Shown here in pieces: positions 34,261-45,600 of a stretch of 64,000 nucleotides of DNA. Under the pieces are notes generated by a model. It was not told where the DNA came from. It saw only the letters and a program-made list of their open reading frames with translations, and made no database searches. Numbering within the stretch: the first letter of the stretch is position 1; every line of letters begins with the position of its first letter. The DNA is from Himantopus leucocephalus (lineage: Eukaryota > Chordata > Aves > Charadriiformes > Recurvirostridae), in contig RSEF01000020.1 in assembly GCA_003993805.1 (NCBI GenBank), forward strand, positions 8,291,474 through 8,355,473, in the 5' to 3' direction. The position numbers and the translations under genes are program-made.

Positions 34261-34303
34261 TTCCAACCCAAACCATTCTATGATTTTATGATTCTATGAT
34301 TCT
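34261..34303 (+). mobile_element. CR1 LINE retrotransposon 3' end with octamer tail
   Basis: TTCCAACCCAAACCATTCTA is the standard 3' terminus of avian CR1 elements. It is followed by tail units TGATTTTATG and ATTCTATG, ending ATTCTTG. CR1 elements end in short ATTCTATG-type repeats rather than poly(A) and are usually 5' truncated. The element reads on the + strand; its 5' part is lost in the adjacent gap. The clean 3' end suggests a fairly young or well-preserved copy. Confidence 0.92.
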
Positions 34304-36124
34304 TGTAAGGAATGGGTTATTCTGTGAAGTGTGCAAAGCTGCTGGGTAGGCAACATCCAAAGACTCGAGTACTAATGTCTCCTGACCTCTTGCCCTTCAA
34401 GCTGAGGCTGGTAAGAGAAAAGAACTACTTTGTTTTTACTCCATGACTTATTGATAGCATCGAATATATTATTCAAAGCTTCCTTCTCATCTGGGGTCTG
34501 CAGGCTTTCTCGTTCAACATGGCAAGGAAGGCTGGGGTGGGGGAGAGCCTTTCTCATCTCCACCAGCTGAGATTCACACCTGATTTTGCTGGGGGTGCCT
34601 CGATGCCCCTGACCATGCTGCAGCTCAGATACCCAGTAGGTCCAGCTGCAGGTCCATCAGTGAACTGGGGGGTGCACCAGTCCAGGGAGGGGAGTAGCAG
34701 AGCAGGGACTCAGGTCTGGGATATGCTCAGGTCTGTCCTGATTTTCATTCTTACATGAAAATAACAAATTTTTCTAGTGTCAGGAAAGAAAAGATTAGGT
34801 CTTTATTAAAGTTGGCTGTTTCTAAAGTGAAGGACGAAGGGCTCCTGGAATGAGTCGGGGTGGTGTGAGGACCACCTGCACGTCAGGTCTTTTCCCGCTC
34901 CAGCCCATTCGTCTGCTGGTGGCACATGGCAAAGCTGAATGTCTGCAGAGGTCTGAGTCGGTGTGTGAATCCCTTGGGAGCAGCAGAGCTGGGCACACAC
35001 GTGTCTGTCACTGCCACCGCATCCACGCTGCCCATCGCTAAACTGAAATGTGGGATGTTCCATTTGCACGGGTTAGGGCTTGAGTGGGAAGGTTCGAGGA
35101 AAGGAAGTAAATCTGGGTTCTCTGTCCTCAAAATAAGAGAGAAATAAAGAAGACGTGAACCAGGATGGTCCCAGTTTCTCCCGTCCAACCTTTGGTGCCT
35201 CTTTGAGCACATGGGCCCCTCTGACCCTGCGAGGGCAGCTCAGCCGCAGCCCTGCTGCAATTTCCCTGGTAAAATAAACACTTGTTTAAATCTCCTGTGA
35301 AAGGGCAGCGTCCGACCAGGACAGCGTCGGCATGCCAGGCTGTGCATCCATGACCGTTTCCCCAGCAGAGGGTGCAGGAGCTTTATTTCCAGAGTCGATA
35401 GTGCATCATTTGATTAATTTGAGGTATATATTAGTGCTGTGGTGGTAATCTGGTCCTGCCTTCTCTCACTTGCATTTTTTTTTCCTGTAGTTTATGGGGG
35501 TTGTGCTCATCTCATCTATATCCACAGACTTGGGACACTGTCCTGTGAAAAAGGAATTAAGCTCCCACAAGTTGTATTTCAGAGGGAGGAGAATGTGTAC
35601 TGTTTTTCCCCACCTGGCATTATTTCTTGCTTTCCTGTGTGGAGCAGTGCTATTTAGCTAATGGACATACAGCTCTTTGAAGACGTATGGCACTTTGTAA
35701 AGTCTGATTACTCTGCATTAGTCATAAAAGGCAATGGTGCAATTCATCTTCCACTACAGTGTGGAAGCCTTGGGGACCAGCCGGAGAGCCGATTTACCCC
35801 GTCTCTTCCTAATGGAGAGAGGGTTGGGAGGTTGAAGCTGGTCTTTGAAGGAGGTGCTATGTGATGGATATCGATAGGGTGTTTGATACAGAAATGGGAT
35901 GCCGGAGAGAAGAAAAGGGGCGTGGTTTTTTTTTTCCAAATCCAATTTCTGTAGGTTTCTAGGGTACAAAGCGGGCAAGGGGGTTTTATCCAAAATGCAA
36001 GAGAAGCTGATTTAATGGGTTGGAGTTTTGCAAAGGTGGGAGTAAATACCACTGGTTCTGCAGAAATATGGGCTCTTCAGCAATCCCATTTCCCCCCTGC
36101 ATCGCAGACTGCACTCGCACCCAG

Positions 36125-36157
36125 GCACGGGGACAGCACGGGGACAGCACGGGGACG
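36125..36157. repeat. Minisatellite, 3 x 11 bp (GCACGGGGACA)
   Basis: Three consecutive copies of GCACGGGGACA, the last ending in G. It is G-rich on the + strand. A short tandem array with no evident function. Confidence 0.9.
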
Positions 36158-39100
36158 TGGGGAAGGCTCCTACTGCTGCCCAGCAGCTGAGGCTTTTCTT
36201 GGAGAAAGAGGGGGAAAAAAAGCCAAGCACTGGATCGCTAACACGAAGTTCAGCAGCATTTGGGAATCTTATCTGCCACATTATGTTTTTTTAAGAGTAA
36301 ATCTTAAATAGGCTTTTCACCACATTGCCTGCAAAAGGGGAAATTTGATCAAATTGGCTGGATCTCAAAACTGCACCTCAACCATACTGGGTAAATGAGG
36401 CGGGGGGTGGAAAGCAAGAACATTTCCTATTCCTTTCTTTTCCAAGATTTCCAGTAACCAGAAACCTCCTGTTCCAGTTGGTGGGATGAAAGCTCAGTCC
36501 TGTGCCATGCAAGGAGAAAATTTCTTTGAAATGTAGGGGAATGGATGTGCCAGGTGCTGAGCTTTATTCGCCACTCACCCTCTTGCTGTACTGGGAAGAA
36601 ACGAGAGACACAGAAAGGAAGGAGGCGGCTGATAAATGAAAGAGAAGCCAACCTTGGCCTGCAATGATAAATCCTGCTCCTTAATAAAACACTGCTGGGG
36701 AGCATCATGTTCTTGCCCCGCTTCCAAGAAGATAAGGTTTGCTTCCCAAAGTCTGTTTTCTCCTTCAATCTTCACAGATATTGATCAGTATAATAATGGA
36801 TTTCAGAAAAAGGAGGGGAGAAAACAGCCCCGTGACCTTCACATTTATTTAATGGTCAGAGTCACTTGAAAAATATCTCGATTATAGCCTGGCAATTTTC
36901 TCCAGCCGCTGTGCAGGAGAAAGGCAGGGCAGCCGATGTAGGCAGGAGGGCAACACAAACAGCGGAACTTGCCTCTGTAATCTGAAGAAAGACTTATTCC
37001 AGAGGGTATGCAGTGATTTCTTTGTCCTATTCAGCCCTTTGGACAAAGAGTTGAGGTCGCTGGTTTTGTCTGAACGTGGTTCTCAGCTGTCTGCTGGCCA
37101 ATGAGTGCACCTTCATTGAGGCTGCTCACGTTTATAAGAGCTGATGAGGTCCCCAGTTACCCGTGCCCAGATCTGTTCCTCTAATCCACATCACATGGGA
37201 TGCCCAGCATCCTTCTCGGGAGCCACGCAACTGGGCTTTGCCCAGGGACACTCTCTCCAATGCCGCATGTGGCTTGTGGGACAGCAACGAAGATGCTCCC
37301 AAGCACCGCTCACATCCCACTAAGTAAACCAGGTACAGCCTTAGTAGATAGTGGTACATAAAGGGCATCACAAGACACATGCATGGACTGGTGATCTAGT
37401 GACCATGAACGAGCATAACCACAGTTTGTGGGCTCCTACAGTGAAGGCATTTGATACAGTCAGAGTCTACTGAAGGCAAAGCAGAGAGTTTTGCTCACAT
37501 GGTTTTGGAAAAAGGCTTAAAACCTTTCTGGTTATGGACATTGTATTAACGTTTAGTCAGAGAAATTTCCAGGCATCTCATAGATGTGGTGGTGGATGAG
37601 ATTGGTATCTGATTTCTGGAAATTCTTGTTCTTTGTGAGTCCTTGCACTCTAGTTTTCAATTTTGTGCAATATATTATTTGTGCTAAGAAAAAAAAAAAA
37701 CCCAAAGAAAAAAAGAACAATTCCTACAGAGGGAAAAAAGAGGTTCTGTTCTTTGCCTTTGGATAAAGTATCTTTAGTAATGTTGACAAAAGAGAAGAAA
37801 AAAACCCAAGCTTTGTTTTTCACAGAAAGGTGGGCAGACAGCCGGAGGGCTGGTGAAGAAAGCTCCATACTGACTCGTGCCCTCTCCCTCCCAGGCACAG
37901 AGATTTTCCCCTTGGCTGGGGGTCGTTACGAGAAGCTGCTTTCTTTGCAAGGATTTTTAAAAGCATCTAATGAGTTCCCTGTTCAGAACTCCAAAGCCAA
38001 CATAACACCATCACAGCCTACTCTTCACCTCTGAATGATACCATCTCTAGTGTATCTCCCTCTCTGGAGCAGTAAAGGGGGACATACGAAATAAATAAAT
38101 ATACTTAATATCTGTTAGTCCTACCAGCTGTTTGCAAAGTCAAGCAAGTTTTCCTTGGGCTCTACACAGGGAAAGAAATACTTTGCTGGAAACTCTCTTA
38201 TTAATTCCCCGTGTAGACAAGACAGAGAGAAACTCTGATAGCTTCTTCAGATGTTGAGAGCTCCTGGGTTTTGCCCTCTGTAGAGCTGCAGACGCACAAC
38301 CCTGGCCAATCTCTGTCATGCTATTTGCCGAGTGAATTAAAAGTCTGTGCTTATCGTGGGCACACAAAACAAGTGTTATCTCTGTAATTAGACTGTTAAA
38401 CCACAGCGCAAGCTACAATTCCTCATGAGAATAAAACAGTGCATTAGCATAAGTCAATCAAAAGCAGATTTTAAAAATAATTGGTTTAGATTTTGAGCTA
38501 ACATCTGCCTTGGTTATTAGCTCTTGGACGCTTTGTTTTTAATTGCACAATTTAAAGAAAATGTTATCGAGTGCCTCCAGTCTTTCTTCAATAGAAAATT
38601 TCTTCTTAAAGAAGAGTTCTGTGAAATTTTGCCTTAAAGAAATATGTGTGCGTAAAAATGTATACAATAACAACAGTTACAGCTATTATTAACTGTAACG
38701 GTGGCCAAGGTACCAAACTAAAAGAAACCGAAATCAGGTAGCATTTTTGAAAGGTTTAAGTCCTATCGTCCAGATCTGAGCAGTGTGTCTTGGAGGAACC
38801 AAGCATTTTGCATCTCATAGCCTCTTCGTGTGCTGGAGATGCTGTTCTACTTGGGGTTGTATGTATTAACGGGGCACCCAGCGACCTCTGGTGGGGTCCC
38901 AGCCCATGTGCTCGGTGCAGCCACTATGCAGCAGTCTGTGCTGATGGCCCGCGCTGGCAGAAGAAATCCCATTATCTCCTGCACAGCCAAAAAACCAGAG
39001 GGACAGAGAGACAGAGGGAGATGCTAGAAATGGCCCATGAAGTTTTCTGTCACAGAAAATGGATCACATGGACAGAACTTCAATTTAGAGAGCTGGAAAT

Positions 39101-39623
39101 ACACACCAGATGGAAGGGACCCTTTTGTGCCAGAGCAGAACTTGGCAAGTGACGGCTGAAACTGTTGAGATAACATCAGCTTCTGTTTCATTTGAAAGCT
39201 GTGTTTATTTTTTTTTTTAACCTGAAATCCTGTTGCAAAAAAATTGAGAGCAGAAGAGATTTTACACCACGTGAGGGAGAAGTATCAGGTCACAGGCTGA
39301 GCCAGACCCTTGAACCTTCCTCTTCCAAAACAACATGAATCCTGGCCCATCCCTGGTGCTTGTCTTCCTGTTTTTCAAACTGCAGCCTTCCAGCATTGCC
39401 AGACATCTCCTCTTCTGCTGCTGTTTTCCAGCAAGTCTGTAGCCAGCTCTCAAATTGTACTGTCTCAATCATTACTGTCTCCATAAGCTTGGACCATCCT
39501 CGGTCCACTGCTGCCTCTGCAGTCCTTCTTTGGGACACCCCCATCCTCTCCAGCTCCCTGCAAAGGTCTCTCATGGGAGGTCAGAGCTACCCAGGTCACT
39601 GCTCCCACGGAAATGGTTACAGA

Positions 39624-39671
39624 CCCTTTCCAGACAATTTTTCCCTTTCCAGACAATTTTTCCCTTTCCAG
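39624..39671. repeat. Tandem repeat, 2.5 x 19 bp (CCCTTTCCAGACAATTTTT)
   Basis: Two identical 19-bp units starting at 39624 and 39643 are followed by the first ten bases of a third unit at 39662-39671. Perfect identity suggests a recent slippage event. Confidence 0.92.
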
Positions 39672-41109
39672 CTCAGATTTCTGGAAATAGCAGCCTGCCT
39701 ACATTTGGACACCTTGCCTGAAATGAGGCAGATGAAGCCTGTAAAACTCTTTCCCTGACATTCAGAGCTGCTAATTTTTAATGCAAACTGTTGCCTTGGT
39801 ATTTGCATTTGAAATGAGTTTGCATTTCCTTAACTCTCTTGCCACCCCCTCCGCAGCTATGTAGACTCTGTAATTTTACGGCAGCGTTCGAGGCACCAGG
39901 TTGTCCCTGGGAGCTTTGCCTGTGTCCCCAGGACGTGCAGCTCTTGAAACACCTCAGATGATGCTGCCCCCCTCAGCACTGCCAAGATTCATCCCACCAA
40001 GAAAATCCCAGTCCTCGTAAACCAGTGGCTGGGGAAAGGACCGTTTCTGGCACGCTCTCTATTCCTAATTTCTTTTTTTTTCTGCCTGTTTTTGCGGCTT
40101 GGGAGCTGTAATCAAACCATTTTGTTTTCTCAGAGGCATGTAAGAACAGCTGGTCGTTCAGCGTGAATTAGCTTCTACCAAGCATTATATCCTGCAGTAA
40201 GAATAAGATGTATTGTAGATGATCAAACAGATTTGCTCTCCTTTGCTTGAAAACAGAACAGCATGAGAATACAGCAGAAATGAAAGATGATAATTGGGTC
40301 GTCTTCATACCAGGTTCTTGAACGTTTTTTAAAAAATAGAATTCTAATCAAATTAGTGATGTATTAGGGAGGGTGGGTGCTACTACCAGCTAACATAAAT
40401 GTATTCATGCAGAAAACTCTCTTCGGTTTCAGAATTTTAGGTTAAAGCCAGAAAAATATGGAGTCACAGAGTTCAATGTGGGAATATCCTGGAGTGTGAA
40501 GTTTTCAAAAGGACAGCCTATCTCCGATTTATATACACCAGGATTTGCTTGAAAGCAGAATTCAGTTTATATGTGAAAATAAGGATTTGATTGCACACTG
40601 CCTACCATGTTTGCTCATAGTATGATGACAAATTTGCCAGATGGAAAGTTAAAGGGTATTTCATCACTCTCTTTTGTAAGGGTGTTTACTGCAATAACTC
40701 ATTGTAGCTACCAGGTCCCTCTGTTACTACAAAACTGCACAGAAACTCACGGCAAAAAAAAAAGTTGGAAAAAAACCATGTGGGTGTTTGGTGTGGACTG
40801 AAAGAGAAGTGAAAGGATTTAGTGCCAAGCGTGCGCACATTTCTCATGAAAATGAATCAATTCCAATATACTCAGGGTGAAGAAGGAATTTCATGCTTTG
40901 GTAACTTTTCCTGACATTGTAATTTATATGGGCCCTGTCTGTGTAACCACTGAAGTGCTGAAACGAGTGCTTTTCCCGAGGAAAACACAGCTCATTTCCC
41001 CCATGCGGCACCGTGCAGAGTTGCTGAAGGTGGAGGAAACCTCTGGGTGCCTCCTGCTCCAGCCCCGCTCCCCGAGCAGGGAGGACTACGCCGTCAGACC
41101 CAGCTTGGA

Positions 41110-41194
41110 TGTCAGACCAGGTTGCTCAGGCCCTTTTGCAATCAGTTTTTGAATGTTTCCGAGGATGGAGACTTCACAGCCTCCCTGGGCACCC
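41110..41194 (-). mobile_element. Degraded CR1 LINE fragment (antisense)
   Basis: GACCAGGTTGCTCAGGCCC, then TTTTTGAATGTTTCCGAGGA and TGGAGACTTCACAGCCTCCC with TGGGCACC, follow the reverse complement of the CR1 3' coding/UTR region (the familiar 'ccagagaggttgtggagtctcc...' stretch). It is diverged and lacks the element ends; boundaries are approximate and the similarity may begin nearer 41055. Confidence 0.7.
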
Positions 41195-42370
41195 CAGGGG
41201 CTCTGCAGAGGAAACCTGCAGCTGAACAGCAGAGGGGTAGACACAAAGTTGACTCTCTGCTGATGACCCAGTGGTGGCTGTTCTTATCAAAACAGAGACA
41301 GCACTCGCTTATCTAAACTGTGTAGACCCATATGCAAGTGCTATACTCTCCCTTTTCAGTTTTTCTGCCAAATCATGTAAGCACATAATCAAATAAAATC
41401 AAGTTATGGCACAACTTTAAGCTTATCAGATAAGCAGAGTAGAAAACCTTATATATGCTTTTGTCCCTTTGGACAGTGAAATGTATTTGCTTAAGCCTCT
41501 CTCATTAAGTCAACCTAACGTGATCATTTTAGCACCCTGCACCAGTCCATGTGAGGGTTAGGTTTATGAAACAAATCAGTCCTCTCCCCTCAGCCCTTCC
41601 TTTTTCCTCTCTACACAACATAAGACTAGGCAAATAATGCAAAAAAAAATGCGGTTTTGTCAGGTGTCAGGATCATGGGAAAAGATGCTATTCCCTTTTA
41701 CGGGGTGATAAGCACTGAGTATGACAGTAGGAGACAGTCTTTGGGCAGTAAGAAGTGGTTTGGGAGGTTTCATTTAGTACTTTTTGCAACAGCACAATCC
41801 AATCCAGTATGATAGCATCTGGACACAAATAATATAATTCAGCCAGACAGCTAGGGGAAGGAGCTATTTTACTATCCTGAGAACCACAATGTGGTGTGAT
41901 TTCAGACTATGGTAATGAGCATACTGTTATCTTGTCACACCGAGAGCGATTGCATTCAAGTCCTTGTGCAGCATTACAGCTGCCAGATCTGGTCTCAGTG
42001 GGTATCCCAAGGAACTGAGTCAAAAGCCAAAATTCATCCCCTCGGGGTAGAAGAGAAAAAAATAAACTTTTGATAGAAAAAAACCCCGAACCTTTACCTT
42101 GATAATATCTAGCCCAAAAACGTCCTAAAGTCGCCAAAGCACTGAAATTTCTGCTTCGCATGCACTGGCTGCTGGGATCGCGCAGCATTACAGACCTGAA
42201 CAAAGGAGTCCAAAAAGGTCTCAGGCCTCTTAAATCCTGGTTTCTCAGCCTAAAATACAGTGTTGCAACACCTTATGTTAACTCAATCCTGGACTTGATT
42301 TTTAAATTAAAAGAGGATGCTGTCATGTCTGGCTCCATCTATCAGCTTGTCCCTTGAGAGCTTTCTGGGG

Positions 42371-42394
42371 CATCCATCCATCCATCCATCCATT
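42371..42394. repeat. (CATC)n microsatellite
   Basis: About six consecutive CATC units in GGGGCATCCATCCATCCATC continuing to CATTTC. A perfect short tetranucleotide array, likely polymorphic. Confidence 0.93.
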
Positions 42395-42604
42395 TCTTTC
42401 AGACCGTTTAAACAGTACCTTTGGGTGTCAGGCTGCAGAGCTGCCTTATAACAGATTAAACACCAAGGATATTTCTTCCAATGCAATTAAGACATGAATC
42501 TCAGGAGACACAGGTTTATTCACCTAACCGCTCTGTTTTAAAAATAATGAAATTCAGAGCGTGCTAACTTTATTAGTAATCACCAAATTATAGCAGTGTT
42601 GGCT

Positions 42605-42690
42605 GGGAAGGGATTCTGGAAGTCTCTAATCCAACCTCCAGCTTGAAGCAGAACTATTGCCAACACTTGATCATGCCAGCCATGGCCTGA
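42605..42690 (-). mobile_element. Degraded CR1 LINE fragment (antisense)
   Basis: GGGATTCTGGAAGTCTCTAA, TCCAACCTCCAGCTTGAAGC and the following AGAACTATTGCCAACACTTG follow the antisense CR1 pattern 'ctagtccaaccccctgctcaaagcagg...agatcaggttgctcagggcc' with many substitutions. It has the same orientation as the fragment at 41110-41194 and lies 1.4 kb away, so both may be remnants of one old insertion or two neighbouring ones. Confidence 0.6.
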
Positions 42691-45600
42691 AATCCCTGCC
42701 CTTCACATTGTCCTATTTTTCTATATTTTTCCTACTCAGTTAGTATTGCATCCAAGAACCCCTAACTAACACCATGCACCACTGTGCAAAAAGGTGCACA
42801 GATACATAAAAGATGTCATTTGCCTGAAAACTAAGTAAACAAGAACAGGCAGTATCTTTATTTTGCAGCTGGGGACGCGTGGAGGTACAGATCCACACAT
42901 TATATGCCTTAGGGGAGATGAAGGGCAGAAAGGACACAAGAAGAAGGAAGACTGTGACAAACGAGGGACTGAGGTTGTGTCTCAGAGCACAGACACGCTG
43001 GTGGGTGTGATGGATGGGGAGTGCGCACAGCAAAGTGTCAAGACCTCGGTACCCTGGTGCCTGGAACAAGTTGGCTCATCAGAGTTCAAAATGATTGGTG
43101 CTGCCCAAAACTCATCTCTTGATATCTTTTGTCTTCCAAAGTCCAGCTCAACTTTAATCCAAAGCAAGAAAATCCCGCTGGTTTCCTACTCATTTCCCAC
43201 CACAAGAGCATCCTCAGCAAGGGGCAGTTCATGCTGTTCTTCAGAGGTCTGTGATCTTGCAGCAGTTTGTGATTTTCTGCAATGATTTACGCACCAAGAA
43301 CACCTCAGAGTCAGTGGTTGCAGGACCTGGGCTTGTAATCTATTCTGGGAAAGGAATCTATCTTCATTAACTCTGTAAGCAGCCATGTGCATCCGAAGTC
43401 CTACGTTAATAATAACCGGTCCCACACTTGATTAAAATCGAGGCACAAGTCCAACACTCATTAAATGCAAAGGCCCAAATCCCATAAACATTCCTGGTGC
43501 CTTAATTACAATAGATCAGAGAACAGATAGCAGATAGTCATGTACTTTTTGACAGACAGTTGCTCTGTATTACAAGGGCGTAGGGAATACAGACCTTATT
43601 TGAATGCATCAAGAAACAGCAGCCCTCAGAAGAGCCTGAAGAAAATGTCTACCATATTTTAATGATTTTTTCCAGCTAATTTTCCACTTAAACAAGGGAG
43701 CAGTATCAGTTTACAATCAGCTGAGACTCTGACACTAGCTCTCAGTGTTTCCTTATCACATTTACAATAGTTCTTTCGTACGGCTTGGTTGGAATTAGCA
43801 TTCAGGACCAGCAGCAGTGCAGGCTCCCGAGCCAAGCACCTGTATACGATAGGAAATTAAAATCAGGAGCCAGAACTGAAAGCCAGATCTTGCATACAAG
43901 CAGCCCAAATCTCCAGAGATGTGGTATAGACTGGAGGATTTCATGCTACACTGAGCATGAACGTAGCCTGATTTCTAGGTCCAAATCTGTTCTGATTAAA
44001 GGCGTGCACAGCAAGGGTAACCCACAAGGTAGGATTTGGGATCGGGGATTCTGCTTTGCCACAGATTAATCTTGATCAATCACTTTGCTTCTCCGTCCCT
44101 CAGCTCCCTGTGCAATGAAAGTGGCAGTTTTTCTCCACCCACCCTTCAGGCTGTGAGATGCTGAGATCTTCTGGGTGGGAGAGGGCAGAGGAAGCGGAGT
44201 TGCTTGGATAAGCTGTCCAAACACCAAATACTTATTTGAGTGGAAAATGCAAAAATCCCACAGAAAAAAAAAAAAAAAGAAAGAAAAAAAAAACCCCACA
44301 GATACCCTCCTTCACCCATTAAAATGCAACTTCATGGAAGAGAAAATGTGCCTGCACTGAGAGCTTGGAGAAAGCCACTGGCTGAGATCACTGCTTTCTC
44401 TGTTTCTGAACGTGCATTAAGTTACCTGAATACAAAGCCTCTACGTTTATCCTTTAAGCCTTGTCTGGTCACGCAGAGCAATCCAGCAGAACAGTTATCT
44501 GTTGCAGGCAGGCAGCTCCGGACGGCTCCCAGGTCTTTGTGCCTGTTCCTCCCTCTATTCGGGGGAACGATGCTGATCTCCCTGATCGAGCCCCTGGTGA
44601 CTGACAGCTCCTGTCAACGGCAGCTCCACAAATGGGGCTCCACTACCTCTGGGCTCCAACTCCCCATCCCTCCCACCTACAGTGCCCCACCTCAGACACC
44701 TGGCTGCTGCCACCACCTCGTAGGTCTTTCCTTAAACACCTGATGAAAAACACAAAAAGGCCATTTTTGCAGAGTCATGGGCTGTGGAAAAGTGAAGATC
44801 ATCTCCACCAGGTCTAAGGACAAGGTACCTGCCTCATTGCACTCTGTCCTGACCCCAGGGCAGCTTTCTCTCCCCCCAGAGATCAGGACCACCTAGTCCC
44901 ACTGTTGCAGCTGGGCACATCCCTCTGGGAGAGGGGGAGGCTGCACCTTTTCTCCCAGGGAGGCCAAACCACTGAGCTGTGGTTTGCTCTGTGCCCTGAG
45001 AAAGGACCTCACAGGACTTTGTCCAGGCAATTTTATTTTTTTTTTTTGTATGCTGTCTTTCTAACCTGAGGTTACACACTGTAATAGTAGAGGTTTTCTG
45101 TTGAACCCCAGGTCCTCGACAGCAGAGCCTTGGTGGGGAGAAGTTACTGTGTGGATTTGGGCTGTACATCTGAGATGCCTGCTTCCACCACAGTCGCCAC
45201 AAGAAATGGAAAAGAGGATGGGGTGTGCTAATTGCATTCAAGGCATGGCACTTGGGTCCTGACCGCTCAGGTTAGCCCAGAGGAAGCCTGTGATGAGCCT
45301 GGTGGAGGTCAGACTTTCAGATGCTCATGGGTTACAGTTACTCACTGAGTCGAGAAGCATTGGGAGCAAAAAGACCCAAACCCTGTCTCAGAAAAATGAG
45401 GCAAGACCCATCTTAGTGTCAACAGACAGATGTATTAATCTCTTTCTGACACCTTCCCAAGCAGGGTTGAAATGTTTGCCAATCGGTAGTTTATACGAGG
45501 TAGATAAGAGTCTGGAAAAACAAGATTATATTCACTGAACACTTCAAAGAGAAGTGGCAACAGTTTCATGCTGCAAAACCAGCCCTGCCTTCCCTGTGTG

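Larger units (their letters stand above)
34304..41109. other. Non-coding intergenic stretch
   Basis: No gene or RNA was recognised on either strand. Contents are two small minisatellites (36125-36157 and 39624-39671), A-rich tracts (near 37688-37699 and 37709-37715), and two CTCF-like 15-mers (35362-35376 and 38880-38894). Open frames are all short and of random-looking composition. Confidence 0.55.

Noticed and set aside
44240..44743. 167-codon + strand open frame
   Set aside because: It starts in an A-rich tract (poly-Lys translation) and continues with unrecognisable sequence; no support as a gene.
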